From Hymenobacter sp. BRD128 (GTDB taxonomy: Bacteria > Bacteroidota > Bacteroidia > Cytophagales > Hymenobacteraceae), in assembly GCF_013256625.1 (NCBI RefSeq), contig NZ_CP053908.1, positions 744,001 through 808,000 on the forward strand: 64,000 nucleotides of DNA, given 5' to 3'. Both the position numbers and the translations under genes were made by a program. The notes beneath the pieces were generated by a model. The model worked only from the letters and a program-made list of their open reading frames with translations. It made no database searches and was not told the origin of the DNA. Positions 54,262-63,764 of the stretch are shown piece by piece (positions within the stretch are counted from its first letter, which is position 1; every line of letters starts with the position of its first letter).

Positions 54262-55503
54262 ATGTCTGCCGCCAAAATTCCCGCTACGCCCGCCGCCATT
54301 GCCGCCTTTTTTCAACTGCACGATGCGGGGCGGGTACCCGCGCTATTACCCATTCGCTACCACCGGATGCGCGTCGAGGCGCTAGCGTTTTTCCGGGGTA
54401 GTGCGCCGCTGTACTACACGCGCTTTGGGGCGGCGCCGGCCCTGGCCGACGGGCCGGTAGGCTGGCTGTGCGGCGACGCGCACATCGAGAATTTTGGCTC
54501 GTACCGGGGCGATAACGGCTTGGTTTATTTTGACTTGAATGATTTTGATGAAGCCGCGCTAGGCCCACTGCGCTGGGATGTGGGCCGCCTGCTGGTGAGC
54601 GTGCGGCTAGCGGCGGCCCGCCTGGGCCTGCCGGCTGCTGCCCAGCAGGCCCAGGCCGAACTCCTGCTGAGGGCTTATGCCGCGGCGCTGGCCGCCGGCA
54701 AGGCCTACCTGCTGGAGCGGGCCACGGCGCGGGGTGTGGTGCGGCAGTTGCTCAAGGCTGTGCAGCAGCGCCGCCAGCGCGAGCTGCTGGCCAGCCGCAC
54801 GAGCCGCCGCAACGGCTGGCACTTTCGGGCCCACAAAGTAGCCGCCCTGCGCCCCCTGCCGCCGGCCGAGCACCTAGCCGTGCTGCGCGCCGTTGAAAAC
54901 TGGCGGCTGGCGCAGGCTGTGCCGCCCTGTGGCCCCCTGCTCGACGTGGCCGGCCGCATCGCCGGCGTAGGTAGCCTGGGCGTGCCGCGCTACGCCCTGC
55001 TGGCCCGCAGCTGCCACCCCGGCAAGCTACCCCGGCTGCTGGACCTGAAGCTGGCCCTGCCGGCCGCGCCGGCTCCGTTTAGCCCGGTGCCGCAGCCTGC
55101 CTGGCCCACCGAAGCGGCCCGCGTAGTTGCGGCGCAGGGCTACCTGCAGGCGGTGTGCCCGGCGCTGCTGCAAGACCTGGAGCTCGGTGGGCGGCCCTTC
55201 GTGCTGCGAGCCTTGCAGCCGGTGGCCGATAAATTGAACTTTGACAGCCTGCCCGCCGATTCGGCTGGCTTCGAGCAAGCGCTAGCCGATTTTGGGCATC
55301 TGCTGGCCTGGGCTCACCTGCGGGCGGCGGGCCACCGGGGTAGCGCCGGCCCCGATGCCCTACGGGACTGCGGCGCCACCGTAGGTAGCTGGGGCGGCGA
55401 GATACTGGCATTTGCGGCCACGGCTCAGGCCGCCGTGGAGGCTGATTATGCCGCCTTTGCCCTGGCCTGCGACGAAGGCCTGTTGCCCACGGCGGCGCGC
55501 TAG
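54262..55503 (+). CDS. DUF2252 family protein
   Basis: 413 residues from the ATG at 54262. The kinase-like DUF2252 signature is clear: ALLPIRYHRMRVEALAFFRG, GDAHIENFGSYRG (HxEN catalytic-loop-like) and FDLNDFDEAALGPLRWDVGR (DFD-like metal site). These motifs resemble aminoglycoside phosphotransferase/choline kinase catalytic centres, so phosphotransfer is possible; the substrate is not known to me. It is alone, with 298 bases of non-coding sequence after it. Confidence 0.88.
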   Translation: MSAAKIPATPAAIAAFFQLHDAGRVPALLPIRYHRMRVEALAFFRGSAPLYYTRFGAAPALADGPVGWLCGDAHIENFGSYRGDNGLVYFDLNDFDEAALGPLRWDVGRLLVSVRLAAARLGLPAAAQQAQAELLLRAYAAALAAGKAYLLERATARGVVRQLLKAVQQRRQRELLASRTSRRNGWHFRAHKVAALRPLPPAEHLAVLRAVENWRLAQAVPPCGPLLDVAGRIAGVGSLGVPRYALLARSCHPGKLPRLLDLKLALPAAPAPFSPVPQPAWPTEAARVVAAQGYLQAVCPALLQDLELGGRPFVLRALQPVADKLNFDSLPADSAGFEQALADFGHLLAWAHLRAAGHRGSAGPDALRDCGATVGSWGGEILAFAATAQAAVEADYAAFALACDEGLLPTAAR

Positions 55504-55801
55504 CCCCACCGGCCCTGCTGCGGGCACCTGCGGGCGCAGTCGCGCTTGCTGCTAGCCCGCTTACGCTGCCGCTGGCTGGGTAGTGTCAAGGGCCAGCCCG
55601 GTGAGTGGCGGGCAAACAAGGTAAGGCGTCGGGCCAAGCAGCACTGGGTAAGGGGCGACAGAAGTAAGTAACCCACTCCGGCTTTAGCACTGGCCGAGCG
55701 GCCGGCCCGAGCGGCTAGGCTATTGTCTAGGCGTGGTAATTAGCACCGGCTACCTATCTTGCTGACTACTCCTTTACTCAGTCTAATATTGCTACTTTAA
55801 C
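55504..55801. other. Non-coding gap
   Basis: 298 bases between the DUF2252 gene and the next gene. It begins GC-rich and becomes AT-richer after about 55735, where the promoter of the downstream gene is expected (TACTTTAA at 55792 is a partial -7 match). No clear hairpin or coding frame was seen. Confidence 0.5.
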
Positions 55802-56569
55802 GTGCTATTTATTCCACGTTTTGTGCTACGGGCGGGCGGTTGTGGGCTGTTTGCGATTGGGCTAGCCTTTGGTAGCCATGCGCAGCGAGTGGTTAAGACC
55901 GACAATGCCGTGTACCAGCACCGCGGCCCGCGCTTCCTGCCTAGCCTGAGTATTGACAACCGCAACTCCTTCGTGCAGTCATCGGCTGTGCGCATTATCG
56001 GCCTCAACCTGGGCCTGCTGCCGCGCGGCAAGCCCTACCGCCTGGGCCTGGGCGGCTACACGCTGCGCCGTAGCTACTCGCAGCTGTATACCTACTCGGG
56101 CAAAGGTAAGAATGCCAAGCTCAAGGATACTTTTAGCCCAGAGCTGAATCTTAGGTATTTAACCCCAAACTTCACTTATATTTTTCTGCGCCGCCGCTTC
56201 ATCGAGCTGAGTATTCCGGTCGATATCGGGCTGGGGCGCAGCCACTACACCGTTACCGACGAAAAAGGGAACGTCTCGACCGACAATAAAGGATTATTTT
56301 TTCCCGCCGAAATCGGGTTTGGCGTGTTGCTCAAGCCCACGCGCTGGGTTGGGGTCAGCGGGGCGGTGGGCTACCGGGTATCGCTCAAAGAGATAGATTA
56401 TAAAGAGGATTTTGATGGCTGGTACTACAGCTACCGCCTCAACCTGTTTGTGGGCCCCATCTGGCACGACCTGCGGCGGGCGCACCGGGACTGGCGGGCC
56501 TGGCGCACCGCCCACCCTGCGCCCGAGGTCCCGCTCAACCCGCCGCCCGACGGCATTGGTAATCCCTAG
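55802..56569 (+). CDS. Secreted protein of unknown function, possible outer-membrane barrel
   Basis: 255 residues from a GTG start; no in-frame ATG comes early enough. A signal peptide (CGLFAIGLAFGSHAQ) is followed by alternating strands with many Tyr, Arg and Gly (RLGLGGYTLRRSYSQLY, PNFTYIFLRRRFIELSIPVD, PTRWVGVSGAVGYRVSL), which suggests a small barrel. The last 30 residues are Pro-rich. I do not recognise the family. It is followed by the gluconokinase gene with an 18-base gap, so the two may share a transcript by chance or function. Confidence 0.72.
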   Translation: MLFIPRFVLRAGGCGLFAIGLAFGSHAQRVVKTDNAVYQHRGPRFLPSLSIDNRNSFVQSSAVRIIGLNLGLLPRGKPYRLGLGGYTLRRSYSQLYTYSGKGKNAKLKDTFSPELNLRYLTPNFTYIFLRRRFIELSIPVDIGLGRSHYTVTDEKGNVSTDNKGLFFPAEIGFGVLLKPTRWVGVSGAVGYRVSLKEIDYKEDFDGWYYSYRLNLFVGPIWHDLRRAHRDWRAWRTAHPAPEVPLNPPPDGIGNP

Positions 56570-56587
56570 CGGGCGTTATTTGTGGCC

Positions 56588-57106
56588 ATGAACCAACCAA
56601 TCATTCTCATCATGGGCGTGTCGGGCTGCGGTAAAACTACTGTGGGCGAGCTGCTGGCCCGGCGCCTCGGCCGGCCTTTCTACGATGGCGACGACTTTCA
56701 CTCGGCCGCCAACGTGGCCAAGATGGCGGCCGGCACGCCGCTCACCGACGCCGACCGGGCCGACTGGCTCGCCACCCTGGCCAAGGACTTTGGCCAGTGG
56801 GAAGTGGCCGGCGGCGCCGTGGTGGCCTGCTCGGCGCTCAAGGAAAGCTACCGCCAAACGCTGCAGGCCGGGGCCAGCCTGCCCATTCAATGGGTGCTGC
56901 TCGACGGCGACCCCGCCGTGCTGCGCGCCCGCATTGCTAACCGCCTGGGCCACTACATGAAAGCCAATATGCTCGCCTCGCAGCTGGCCACGCTGGAGCG
57001 CCCCGCCTACGGCTTGAAACTCAACATTGAAGACACGCCCGAGCAGCTGGTGCAGCAGATACTGGACCAGCTGCACCTGGCGCCCGTGGCCGCGCTGCCA
57101 GCCTAG
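56588..57106 (+). CDS. gntK: Gluconokinase
   Basis: 172 residues from the ATG at 56588. Walker A is GVSGCGKT near the N-terminus, then YDGDDFHSAANVAKMAAGTPLTDADRADWL, the family hallmark of thermoresistant gluconokinase, and ACSALKESYRQTL. It phosphorylates gluconate to 6-phosphogluconate with ATP. Together with the glucose-dehydrogenase-like SDR upstream it could complete a route from glucose through gluconate, but the genes are not in one operon. The length is normal for the family. Confidence 0.93.
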   Translation: MNQPIILIMGVSGCGKTTVGELLARRLGRPFYDGDDFHSAANVAKMAAGTPLTDADRADWLATLAKDFGQWEVAGGAVVACSALKESYRQTLQAGASLPIQWVLLDGDPAVLRARIANRLGHYMKANMLASQLATLERPAYGLKLNIEDTPEQLVQQILDQLHLAPVAALPA

Positions 57107-57111
57107 CCAGC

Positions 57112-57975
57112 CTACCGAAACGTGCGCGAAAGGCCCACCGTGAGGTAAAAAAACGAGGCGTCGTAACCGCCCGCGGGCACGTGCAGCGGCACCAGGTAGC
57201 TAGGGGTGGCCGCCACGCTAAAGCGCCCGGCCGCCAGCGTAACGGGCAGCGAAAGCGTGTAGCCCAGCGAGCTAAAAGCCGGGGTAGCCGGCTCCACAGA
57301 CCTCGTTACGATGCCGCGCCGCTTGCTGCTTACCTGACTGGTGGTGGCGAGCGAGGCGGCGTAGAAGTGCTGGCTGCCGGCCCCAAACTCCACCGTAGGC
57401 TCTATCGACAGCGTGTCGTGGGCGAGCACGGGCAGCCGAAACGGATGGCTCAGGTCAAAAGTCAGCACCAAGTCGTGGGTATTGCCCACAAACACGTCGG
57501 CGCTGGCGCTGGCCGTCGCAAGGCCAAAAAACTGCGTAATGCTGGCGCTGAGGTCGTTGTGCAGCGAAGTTTGCACCAGGGCACTTTCGCCGTAGGCAAA
57601 GAGGCGCGTGTACTGCACCGTCCAGTACGTGTCGGAATTACCCACCGACTGCCAGCCCGCCATCAGCTCCCCATAGTTGATAAACGGCTCGCGCAGCGTT
57701 TGGTAATTATAAGAATGGTTGAGGTAAAGCGAGCTGATGAAGCCCCGGGGCGCCTGGTAGGTGAGGGTAGTACCCAGGTAGCCCTTATCATTTTCGGGCA
57801 TGGGCGCGCGCTGCAAGTACGTGGTGCGTGTGGCCGAAGTAAAGCCCAGCGTGAGCAAAGGCGGCGCCGGGCCGGGCCCGGCGGCCAGCAAATCGGGTAG
57901 GGGCGGGGCTGCAGCCGAGGCCAACTGGCTAGCCAGCAGGACCGGCAGCAGGCTGGCAAAAAATGCGCGGGGCAT
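57112..57975 (-). CDS. Secreted beta-rich protein, possible outer-membrane barrel
   Basis: 287 residues from the ATG at 57975, which gives a good signal peptide (FFASLLPVLLASQLASA); sequence upstream in frame is not conserved-looking. The body has about 14 amphipathic strands (FISSLYLNHSYNYQ, TYWTVQYTRLFAYGE, HDLVLTFDLSHPF) and ends SFFYLTVGLSRTFR with aromatic residues typical of a barrel terminus. No family was recognised and no catalytic residues stand out. It faces the gluconokinase gene with only 5 bases between the ends. Confidence 0.7.
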   Translation of the reverse strand: MPRAFFASLLPVLLASQLASAAAPPLPDLLAAGPGPAPPLLTLGFTSATRTTYLQRAPMPENDKGYLGTTLTYQAPRGFISSLYLNHSYNYQTLREPFINYGELMAGWQSVGNSDTYWTVQYTRLFAYGESALVQTSLHNDLSASITQFFGLATASASADVFVGNTHDLVLTFDLSHPFRLPVLAHDTLSIEPTVEFGAGSQHFYAASLATTSQVSSKRRGIVTRSVEPATPAFSSLGYTLSLPVTLAAGRFSVAATPSYLVPLHVPAGGYDASFFYLTVGLSRTFR

Positions 57976-58207
57976 GAGAGCGAGGTGAAAGAAAAGTCGA
58001 AAAGCCGACAAGGTTCGGCCAAGAAGTGTGGACGGCAGATGAAGCTGGCGACGGCCAGCCAAGCGCCGGGCTAAAGCTAGCGCGCTGCTAGGATGCGCCG
58101 GCCGGCCGTAAGTTTAACTACTGGCTGAATAGGTCAAAAAAAGTGCGGCTGTGTTGGCCTGAGCCCGCTTTTAGACGGACCTTTGCAACTGCTACTTGTA
58201 CTTTATC

Positions 58208-60367
58208 ATGCTGAAAAAATACTGGCTGCTGACGCTGCTCCTGCTCCTTGCCGCCAGCGGGCTAGCCCCCGGCCGCGCCTGGGCGCAGGGCTCGGCGCCT
58301 ACTACGCCGCTGCTGCGTAGCCTCTCGCTCACCTTCGATACTGTGCGCTACAGCCTGGGCGAGCAGATGCTGACCGTAGCCGGTGAGCCGCGCCTCTACT
58401 TTTATTACCACAACGACGACCAGGTGGCCGAGCTGCGCCTAGTGCCGCTGCGGCCCGGCCGCCGGCCGCCGCGCCTGCTGCCCTCGCCCGATTTTGTGCT
58501 CCAGGATTCGCTTATTGCCGGGCCGGGCGGCGAGTACCGGGGCATGCTGCACTTTCGTAACCTCACCGGGGCGCCCTTCGTGCGGCTGGCTTTTGCGCCG
58601 GCCGTAGACTCGGCCGGGCAGCCGGCGCGGGCCCAGCAGCTTGTGAGCCTGCTGCCCCTCACCCGCACCACCCTCGATGCGCGCCTGGCTAGCCCCGAGT
58701 TATTTATCGGAGAAGAGAAAGTGCTGGAAGTGAGCACCAATAATGTAGCCAACGTGCGCGTCAGCAACGAGTGGACCAAAAACCAGGACATCGACTACAA
58801 GCTGACGCGCGAGAAGAACGGGCTGTTTCTGCACCTCGTGCCCAACACGCTGGGGGCGCACACGGTGCTGGTGCGGGCCCTGGCCGAGCGCCCGCACCTC
58901 GACGGGGCCGGCCGCCTCACCTACCAACTGCCGCCGCTGCGCCTCGACTTTGTGGTGCGGGCCAGCCGCCTGCGCTTTCTCACGGCCGAGCGCAAGGATG
59001 TGACCTACGACGACGCCGGCCGCAGCCAGGGCTCCGAGTTTGTGCTCGATGATGGCCACAACTTTGAGCTGCATCGTACCTACCGCATTGAGGCGCAGCA
59101 GGAACCCGGCGGCGCGCTCGTGGCCGAGCTCTACACCCGCAGTTATTTGAGCAACGACCGGGTGCTGTGCCAGTTGCGCGTGTACAATACCCACCGCCAG
59201 GCCGACGGCTACCTATTCATTAAGGATGGCGACGTGGCCAAGTACATCACTAATTTCGACATCACGCCCCGGCCGCGCATCATGGCCATCAGCGTGCTGC
59301 ACCGGGGTGGCGACTGGGGCGGCAATACCACCGTGAGCCCCGGCGAAACGGTAGATGTGCGCCTCGAAGGCGAGTCGCTGCTGAAAGGCCGCTACCACTT
59401 CGACGGCGCCAATATTATCCCTTCCGATTCTTCGACGCGCTCCGAAAAAGTAGTCATCTACCGCGTGCAGGTGCCGCTGAGCAGCGTGCGCAAGCGCATC
59501 GGGGTATTCGACGGCAGCACGCCCACCGACTACGGCCTGAGTGTGAAGGAAGCCCAGCGGCCGCACCCGCTCAATTTTGTGCAGGTCAACTACGGCAATG
59601 GGCCGCACCCCGTCACGCAGCTCAACGGCCCCGTTCTCTACGACAAGACCATCCCCGACGTGGTGTTTAGCTTCAACGCTAACGCCATCGACGAGAGCGG
59701 CAACCTCTACGGCCGCCAGTACCTGACGATGGACGTGCGCACCGTGGACGACAAGGGTAACCTCATCGACCAGCGCTCGGTCGACCAGCTGGTGATTTGC
59801 CCCGGCGAGTCGTCGCCGCGCTACGCCTACTACCAGGGCAACGACTGCCAGGTCGGCAATTTCAGCCTCAACAGCCTGCTGGGCCGCAAAACCTACGACC
59901 TCGACGCCTGGTACCGCATCATCATCACCGTGCGCCACGACGCCCGGCAGTACGGCAGCAAAGGGTTTTCGCAGCAGATAGAGCTGGTGCTGCGCCGCCA
60001 CGTCAACTTCGATATCAGCGTGAGCTTCCCAGCCGGCCTGCTTACCAAATATGCTGGCCAGTCGAGCTACACCAGCTTTGGCGGCATCAGCCTGGCCACG
60101 CTGGCACAGCTTAGCTTCTACGCGCCCGACCGCATCAACCGGCTGCGGCCTTACCGTATCGGGGCCGGCTTTGTGGCGCTCAATGCATTCAATCTGTCGA
60201 ACGACCAAAGCGTGCAGCGCGACCTAGGCATCGTGATAATCGGCTCGGTGGTGCCGGTGCGCACGGGCGCCCGGCTCACTTTTCCGCTGTATCTGGGCGG
60301 GGGCTACCTGCTCACGCAGCGCCTGCCTTTCCTGTTGTTCGGGCCGGGCATCGGCGTCACGCTGTAG
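58208..60367 (+). CDS. Large secreted protein of unknown function with barrel-like C-terminus
   Basis: 719 residues from the ATG at 58208 (an ATG four codons upstream adds little). A signal peptide (LLTLLLLLAASGLAPGRAWAQ) is followed by several beta-sandwich-like segments of about 100 residues and no enzyme motif. The last 110 residues have amphipathic strands (RRHVNFDISVSFPAGLL, YRIGAGFVALNAF, LTFPLYLGGGYLL) that suggest anchoring in the outer membrane. It has some features of gliding or secretion-related proteins of Cytophagales, but I could not match it to a known family. Convergent with the TonB-dependent receptor gene. Confidence 0.7.
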   Translation: MLKKYWLLTLLLLLAASGLAPGRAWAQGSAPTTPLLRSLSLTFDTVRYSLGEQMLTVAGEPRLYFYYHNDDQVAELRLVPLRPGRRPPRLLPSPDFVLQDSLIAGPGGEYRGMLHFRNLTGAPFVRLAFAPAVDSAGQPARAQQLVSLLPLTRTTLDARLASPELFIGEEKVLEVSTNNVANVRVSNEWTKNQDIDYKLTREKNGLFLHLVPNTLGAHTVLVRALAERPHLDGAGRLTYQLPPLRLDFVVRASRLRFLTAERKDVTYDDAGRSQGSEFVLDDGHNFELHRTYRIEAQQEPGGALVAELYTRSYLSNDRVLCQLRVYNTHRQADGYLFIKDGDVAKYITNFDITPRPRIMAISVLHRGGDWGGNTTVSPGETVDVRLEGESLLKGRYHFDGANIIPSDSSTRSEKVVIYRVQVPLSSVRKRIGVFDGSTPTDYGLSVKEAQRPHPLNFVQVNYGNGPHPVTQLNGPVLYDKTIPDVVFSFNANAIDESGNLYGRQYLTMDVRTVDDKGNLIDQRSVDQLVICPGESSPRYAYYQGNDCQVGNFSLNSLLGRKTYDLDAWYRIIITVRHDARQYGSKGFSQQIELVLRRHVNFDISVSFPAGLLTKYAGQSSYTSFGGISLATLAQLSFYAPDRINRLRPYRIGAGFVALNAFNLSNDQSVQRDLGIVIIGSVVPVRTGARLTFPLYLGGGYLLTQRLPFLLFGPGIGVTL

Positions 60368-60390
60368 CGTGAAGCTGAGGCTTCGCGCTA
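60365..60390. terminator. Hairpin between convergent genes
   Basis: TAGCGTGAAGC and GCTTCGCGCTA pair with one G-U wobble around TGAG. It overlaps the stop codon of the secreted-protein gene and lies 10 bases from the end of the receptor gene. No T tract. Confidence 0.5.
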
Positions 60391-60399
60391 GCCGGCCTG

Positions 60400-62538
60400 C
60401 TACCAGCGCCAGCCCAGCAGCGCCCCGCCGTAGTAATTGCGGCCCGGCGCGGGCTGAAAGTACTTGCCGCCGAAGGCGTTGAGGTCGTTGCCGAGGCTGT
60501 AGCGGCGGTCGGTGGCGTTTTCTATGCCGCCGTAGAAGTCTACTTCCAGCCGCCCGGCCAGGGTGCGGCGCCAGCCCGCGCGGCTGCCGAAGACCCAATA
60601 GCCGGCCGCATAGTCGGTGTTGGCATCAGTGAGCGGCAGCGTGGCTTGGTGGCCCACGGTAGGACTGAGGTAGAACCCTAGCCGCTGCGTAAAATCGAGG
60701 CCCGCGCTGAGCGTGTGCGGCGCGGTGCCGGTGAGCTGATTGCCGCCGTACTGCTGCCCGGCGGCCGACTCATAGCTGCCGAAGCGGAAGTAGTTGTAGG
60801 CGTAGCTAGCCCACAAGCGCAGGCCCGCCCTGGTAGTTTGCCCCATGCCGGGCCCGCCCGGCATGGGTGCCACCTGCTGCCAGAGCTGGTAGCTGGCCGC
60901 CACCTCGGCGCCGCGCTGGTGGGTGTCGCCGGCATTGGCAAAAAGCTGGATGCCCTGCGCATTGGAGCGCGACACGATGGTATTGCGCAGCTCAAAATCG
61001 AACACGGCCACGTCGAACGTGAGGCGCTCGTGCAGCAGTGTGCCGCGCCCGCCCACCTCGTAGCTGGTGCCGCGCTCGGCTTGCAAATCTTGGCTGATAG
61101 TGCCATCGGAGGGCCGCAGCTCGGCCTCGGTGGGGGGCGAAAAACCGGTACTCACGCTGGCATAGGCCGAAAGCTGCGGGGTGATTTCCTTAAGCAAGGC
61201 TAGCCGAGGCAATACCTGAGGCTGAAAATCGCGCGCCACGCCGTAGCCGGTCGGGTTGGTAGCGGCCGATGAGATGCGCGCAATCTGGTAGCGCAGGCGG
61301 TTGTAGCTAGCCCCGGCCGTGAGCAGAAAGCCGGCCGGCAGCTCGTAGTCAGCCTGCGCAAAGACAAAGCCGGTGCGGGTTCGTATCTCGTCATTGTAGC
61401 GCAGCGTGGTGGGGGCACCGCCCACGTTGAGGTAGCTGCGCGCATCAGTAAACGACGCCTGAAACTCGCCGCCGCCCTGCACCCGCAGTATCCGCCCGGC
61501 CAGCAGTCCCTGGTAGTGGAGCGCCACCCGCCCGCCGCCGCCCAGGATAGCATCGCGCTCCCAGTCAACCAGATACGGCGTTTGTACGCTGGTGCTGCGG
61601 CCATAAAGCGTGGCCGTGCTGCGCCACCTGTCCGAAAGCCGGTACTCGTGCGTGAAACCCAGCAAGCCGGTCTGCGAAGCGTAGCTAGCCTGCTGCGCCA
61701 CCGTGCCGGGGCTGGCCGCCGTGCCCGGCCGCGCCAGGCGCGGGTCCTGCTCGTACTGGGCGCGGGTGAGACCGCCCGGCAGCTGATAGTAGAGGTCGGT
61801 ATACAGCGCGTGCACGGCCAGCGTCTGCCGGTCGGTGGGTGAGGTTTGGCCATCCAGGGCAAACACATCGCGGCGCAGCGCGCTTTGCTCGCGGTAGCCG
61901 TGCAGCTGCTGATGCGCGTACTGGGCGCGGAAATAGTCGCCGTTGGCTTTGCTGGTTTCTACCGCCGCCGTGAAGCGCCGCAGCCCGAACGACCCCACCG
62001 AGTAGCCCACCTGGGCGCGGCCCTGGCTAGCCTGCCCCAGCAGTGGCCGGCGGTTTTCGAGGCGCACCACGCCGCCCGTGCCGGCCCCGTACACGCTGCC
62101 GGCCGGCCCCTTCAGCACCTCAATGCGCCCAATTTGGGCCGGGTCCAGAATGTTGAGCGGGCTCGTGCCATTGGCCTCCGTAAAGGGAATGTCGAAGTAG
62201 TACATTTTGACGTTGCGCACGCCGAAGGGCGACCGTAGCGTGCTGCCTCGCACGCTGAGGCGGTAGCTGCCGGTAGCCCGCTCCTCCAGCCGCACGCCCG
62301 GCAGCGTATTCACCGCCGAGGCCAGCGAACTCTCATTGAAGCGCTGAATAATCGTGTTGTCGATGACGCCCACGCCGGCCGCCGTGCGGCGCAGCGGCAG
62401 CCGCTGGCCGTAGCCCACCACCGTGGCGGCGGGCAGGGCGCGGGCAGTAAGCGTATCGGGGGGGCTGGAGGCCTGTTGCGCCACTAGGCGCAGGGCCGGC
62501 ATTAGCAATAAGACTAGCAGCAGGTAACGTGGCAGCAT
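60400..62538 (-). CDS. TonB-dependent receptor
   Basis: 712 residues. Signal peptide (LLLVLLLMPALRLVAQ), then a plug domain with LPAATVVGYGQRLPL, ASAVNTLPGVRLEERATGS, VRGSTLRSPFGVRNVKMYY and RIEVLKGPAGSVYGAGTGGV, and a 22-strand barrel ending in aromatic residues (GGALLGWRW). There is no CarbopepD domain, so it is the simple siderophore- or metal-type receptor rather than a SusC. GPNRLR-like segments and a FecA-type plug hint at an iron chelate, but the ligand cannot be assigned. No SusD partner is present. Confidence 0.9.
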   Translation of the reverse strand: MLPRYLLLVLLLMPALRLVAQQASSPPDTLTARALPAATVVGYGQRLPLRRTAAGVGVIDNTIIQRFNESSLASAVNTLPGVRLEERATGSYRLSVRGSTLRSPFGVRNVKMYYFDIPFTEANGTSPLNILDPAQIGRIEVLKGPAGSVYGAGTGGVVRLENRRPLLGQASQGRAQVGYSVGSFGLRRFTAAVETSKANGDYFRAQYAHQQLHGYREQSALRRDVFALDGQTSPTDRQTLAVHALYTDLYYQLPGGLTRAQYEQDPRLARPGTAASPGTVAQQASYASQTGLLGFTHEYRLSDRWRSTATLYGRSTSVQTPYLVDWERDAILGGGGRVALHYQGLLAGRILRVQGGGEFQASFTDARSYLNVGGAPTTLRYNDEIRTRTGFVFAQADYELPAGFLLTAGASYNRLRYQIARISSAATNPTGYGVARDFQPQVLPRLALLKEITPQLSAYASVSTGFSPPTEAELRPSDGTISQDLQAERGTSYEVGGRGTLLHERLTFDVAVFDFELRNTIVSRSNAQGIQLFANAGDTHQRGAEVAASYQLWQQVAPMPGGPGMGQTTRAGLRLWASYAYNYFRFGSYESAAGQQYGGNQLTGTAPHTLSAGLDFTQRLGFYLSPTVGHQATLPLTDANTDYAAGYWVFGSRAGWRRTLAGRLEVDFYGGIENATDRRYSLGNDLNAFGGKYFQPAPGRNYYGGALLGWRW

Positions 62539-63255
62539 GAAAACGTGGCGAGGTTGCTAGGCCAAACGGCCAAGGTAGGAGTGGGGTTCGCGTTGGCGCC
62601 GATTGAGCACTCACAAGGCTAGCTTAGCTCATGCTCTGCCTCGATTGCAGTCGGCCCCTTATTCCTGCTTAACGACAGGCGGTACCTCAAACGTGATAAG
62701 CTGCTGCTTACTAGCAAGGTTGATTGCTTTCGCAAAGGGGTTATCGCAGATGAAAACATCGCCCATATATGGCGAATACCTCCTTCCCAAGCCTAAGTGG
62801 CCACAGAATCGGCCGGTAGTTTTGGGGGCTTTTGGTAGGGTACTATCCATATCACTTATTGAAAGAATAACCGGGCTGCTAGCCGCTGGTTTTTCAGCTG
62901 CCGCCGACCGAAAGTGGCGTAGAGCGGTTCCATAGCCGGTCCTGTTCGGCTCGGTGAAGACCTGCGCCGCCTGCTGGCGCACCTGCGTTTTCTAGCGGCT
63001 GGGTTGTTCCACCGGTACTGGGTAGCGTGTGGCCAACCCGGCCAGTGGGTGCCGTGCCGTCAGGGTGACTAACGCAACTTCTGCGTTGCACTCAGCAGGG
63101 CGGCGGCGACGGGGGCATTTTGGGTGGCGCTGCCTAAGCTAGCCGCCAGAAGCAGTTCAAACTTTTGGAAATTCTATCCTTGGGCTAGCCCCGGCACAAC
63201 CCTGCGGGGCAAAAATCGGTTAGCCTACCCTAACCCTGCTAATTTTCATTTCCAC
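62539..63255. other. Long gap with no well-supported gene
   Basis: 717 bases between the TonB receptor gene and ohr. The middle (about 62650-62940) is AT-richer and carries one weakly plausible minus-strand frame listed separately. The part from 62940 to 63200 is GC-rich without a convincing frame. The last 50 bases (CTAACCCTGCTAATTTTCAT) probably hold the ohr promoter. Confidence 0.6.
62659..62982 (-). CDS. Possible small hypothetical protein
   Basis: 107 residues. The C-terminal half (LGRRYSPYMGDVFICDNPFA, KAINLASKQQLITFEVPPVV) has a balanced amino-acid composition and looks like a real protein, whereas the N-terminal half is low-quality. A start at the internal MDSTLPKAP is possible. It may be a small gene or the remnant of one. 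No family recognised. Confidence 0.35.
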   Translation of the reverse strand: MRQQAAQVFTEPNRTGYGTALRHFRSAAAEKPAASSPVILSISDMDSTLPKAPKTTGRFCGHLGLGRRYSPYMGDVFICDNPFAKAINLASKQQLITFEVPPVVKQE

Positions 63256-63735
63256 ATGGACTCTACTAAAAATACCCTCTACACGGCTGATGCGACGGCC
63301 GTGGGTGGCCGCAGCGGCCACGTGCGCTCCGCCACTGGTATTATTGACCTCGATATGTCGGTGCCCGAAGGCCTCGGCGGCAAAAAAGGCGCTACCAATC
63401 CCGAAGAATTATTCGCGGCCGGCTATTCGTCGTGCTTTCAGCAGGCGCTGCTCGTTATTGCGCAGCGTAATAATGATAAACTCGACCCCGGCACCGAGGT
63501 AAAATGCTCGGTAACACTGTTTCAGGAGGGTGAAGGCTACGGTCTGAGCGCCGTGCTCGATGTAGACCTGAAGTCTTTTGACCGCGACAAAACTATCGAA
63601 ATGGTGCGTCAGGCCCATAAAATCTGCCCCTATTCGGTAGGCACGCGCGGCAACATGGAGGTGGAGCTAAGGGTCCAAGGCCAAGCCGTGCCCGTGCAGG
63701 CCGAAGAAAATGCCGGGGTAGCCGAAGGCAAGTAA
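63256..63735 (+). CDS. ohr: Organic hydroperoxide resistance protein (Ohr/OsmC family)
   Basis: 159 residues from the ATG at 63256, where the family sequence begins; upstream frame is not homologous-looking. Ohr-type features: NTLYTADATAVGGRSGHV with the conserved Arg, AAGYSSCFQQAL with peroxidatic Cys60, and HKICPYSVGTRGNMEVEL with resolving Cys124. The two-cysteine chemistry reduces organic peroxides using lipoyl thiols. It is usually controlled by the MarR-type OhrR, which is not visible in the window. A terminator follows. Confidence 0.93.
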   Translation: MDSTKNTLYTADATAVGGRSGHVRSATGIIDLDMSVPEGLGGKKGATNPEELFAAGYSSCFQQALLVIAQRNNDKLDPGTEVKCSVTLFQEGEGYGLSAVLDVDLKSFDRDKTIEMVRQAHKICPYSVGTRGNMEVELRVQGQAVPVQAEENAGVAEGK

Positions 63736-63764
63736 AACGCTCGGTAGCTAGCTACACTTAGTCG

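Noticed and set aside
59213..60208. Minus-strand frame of 331 codons within the secreted-protein gene
   Set aside because: Antisense composition, no motifs, and no start context.
62603..62935. Plus-strand frame of 110 codons in the gap before ohr
   Set aside because: Its composition is less protein-like than the opposite strand, and no start signal or family is seen.
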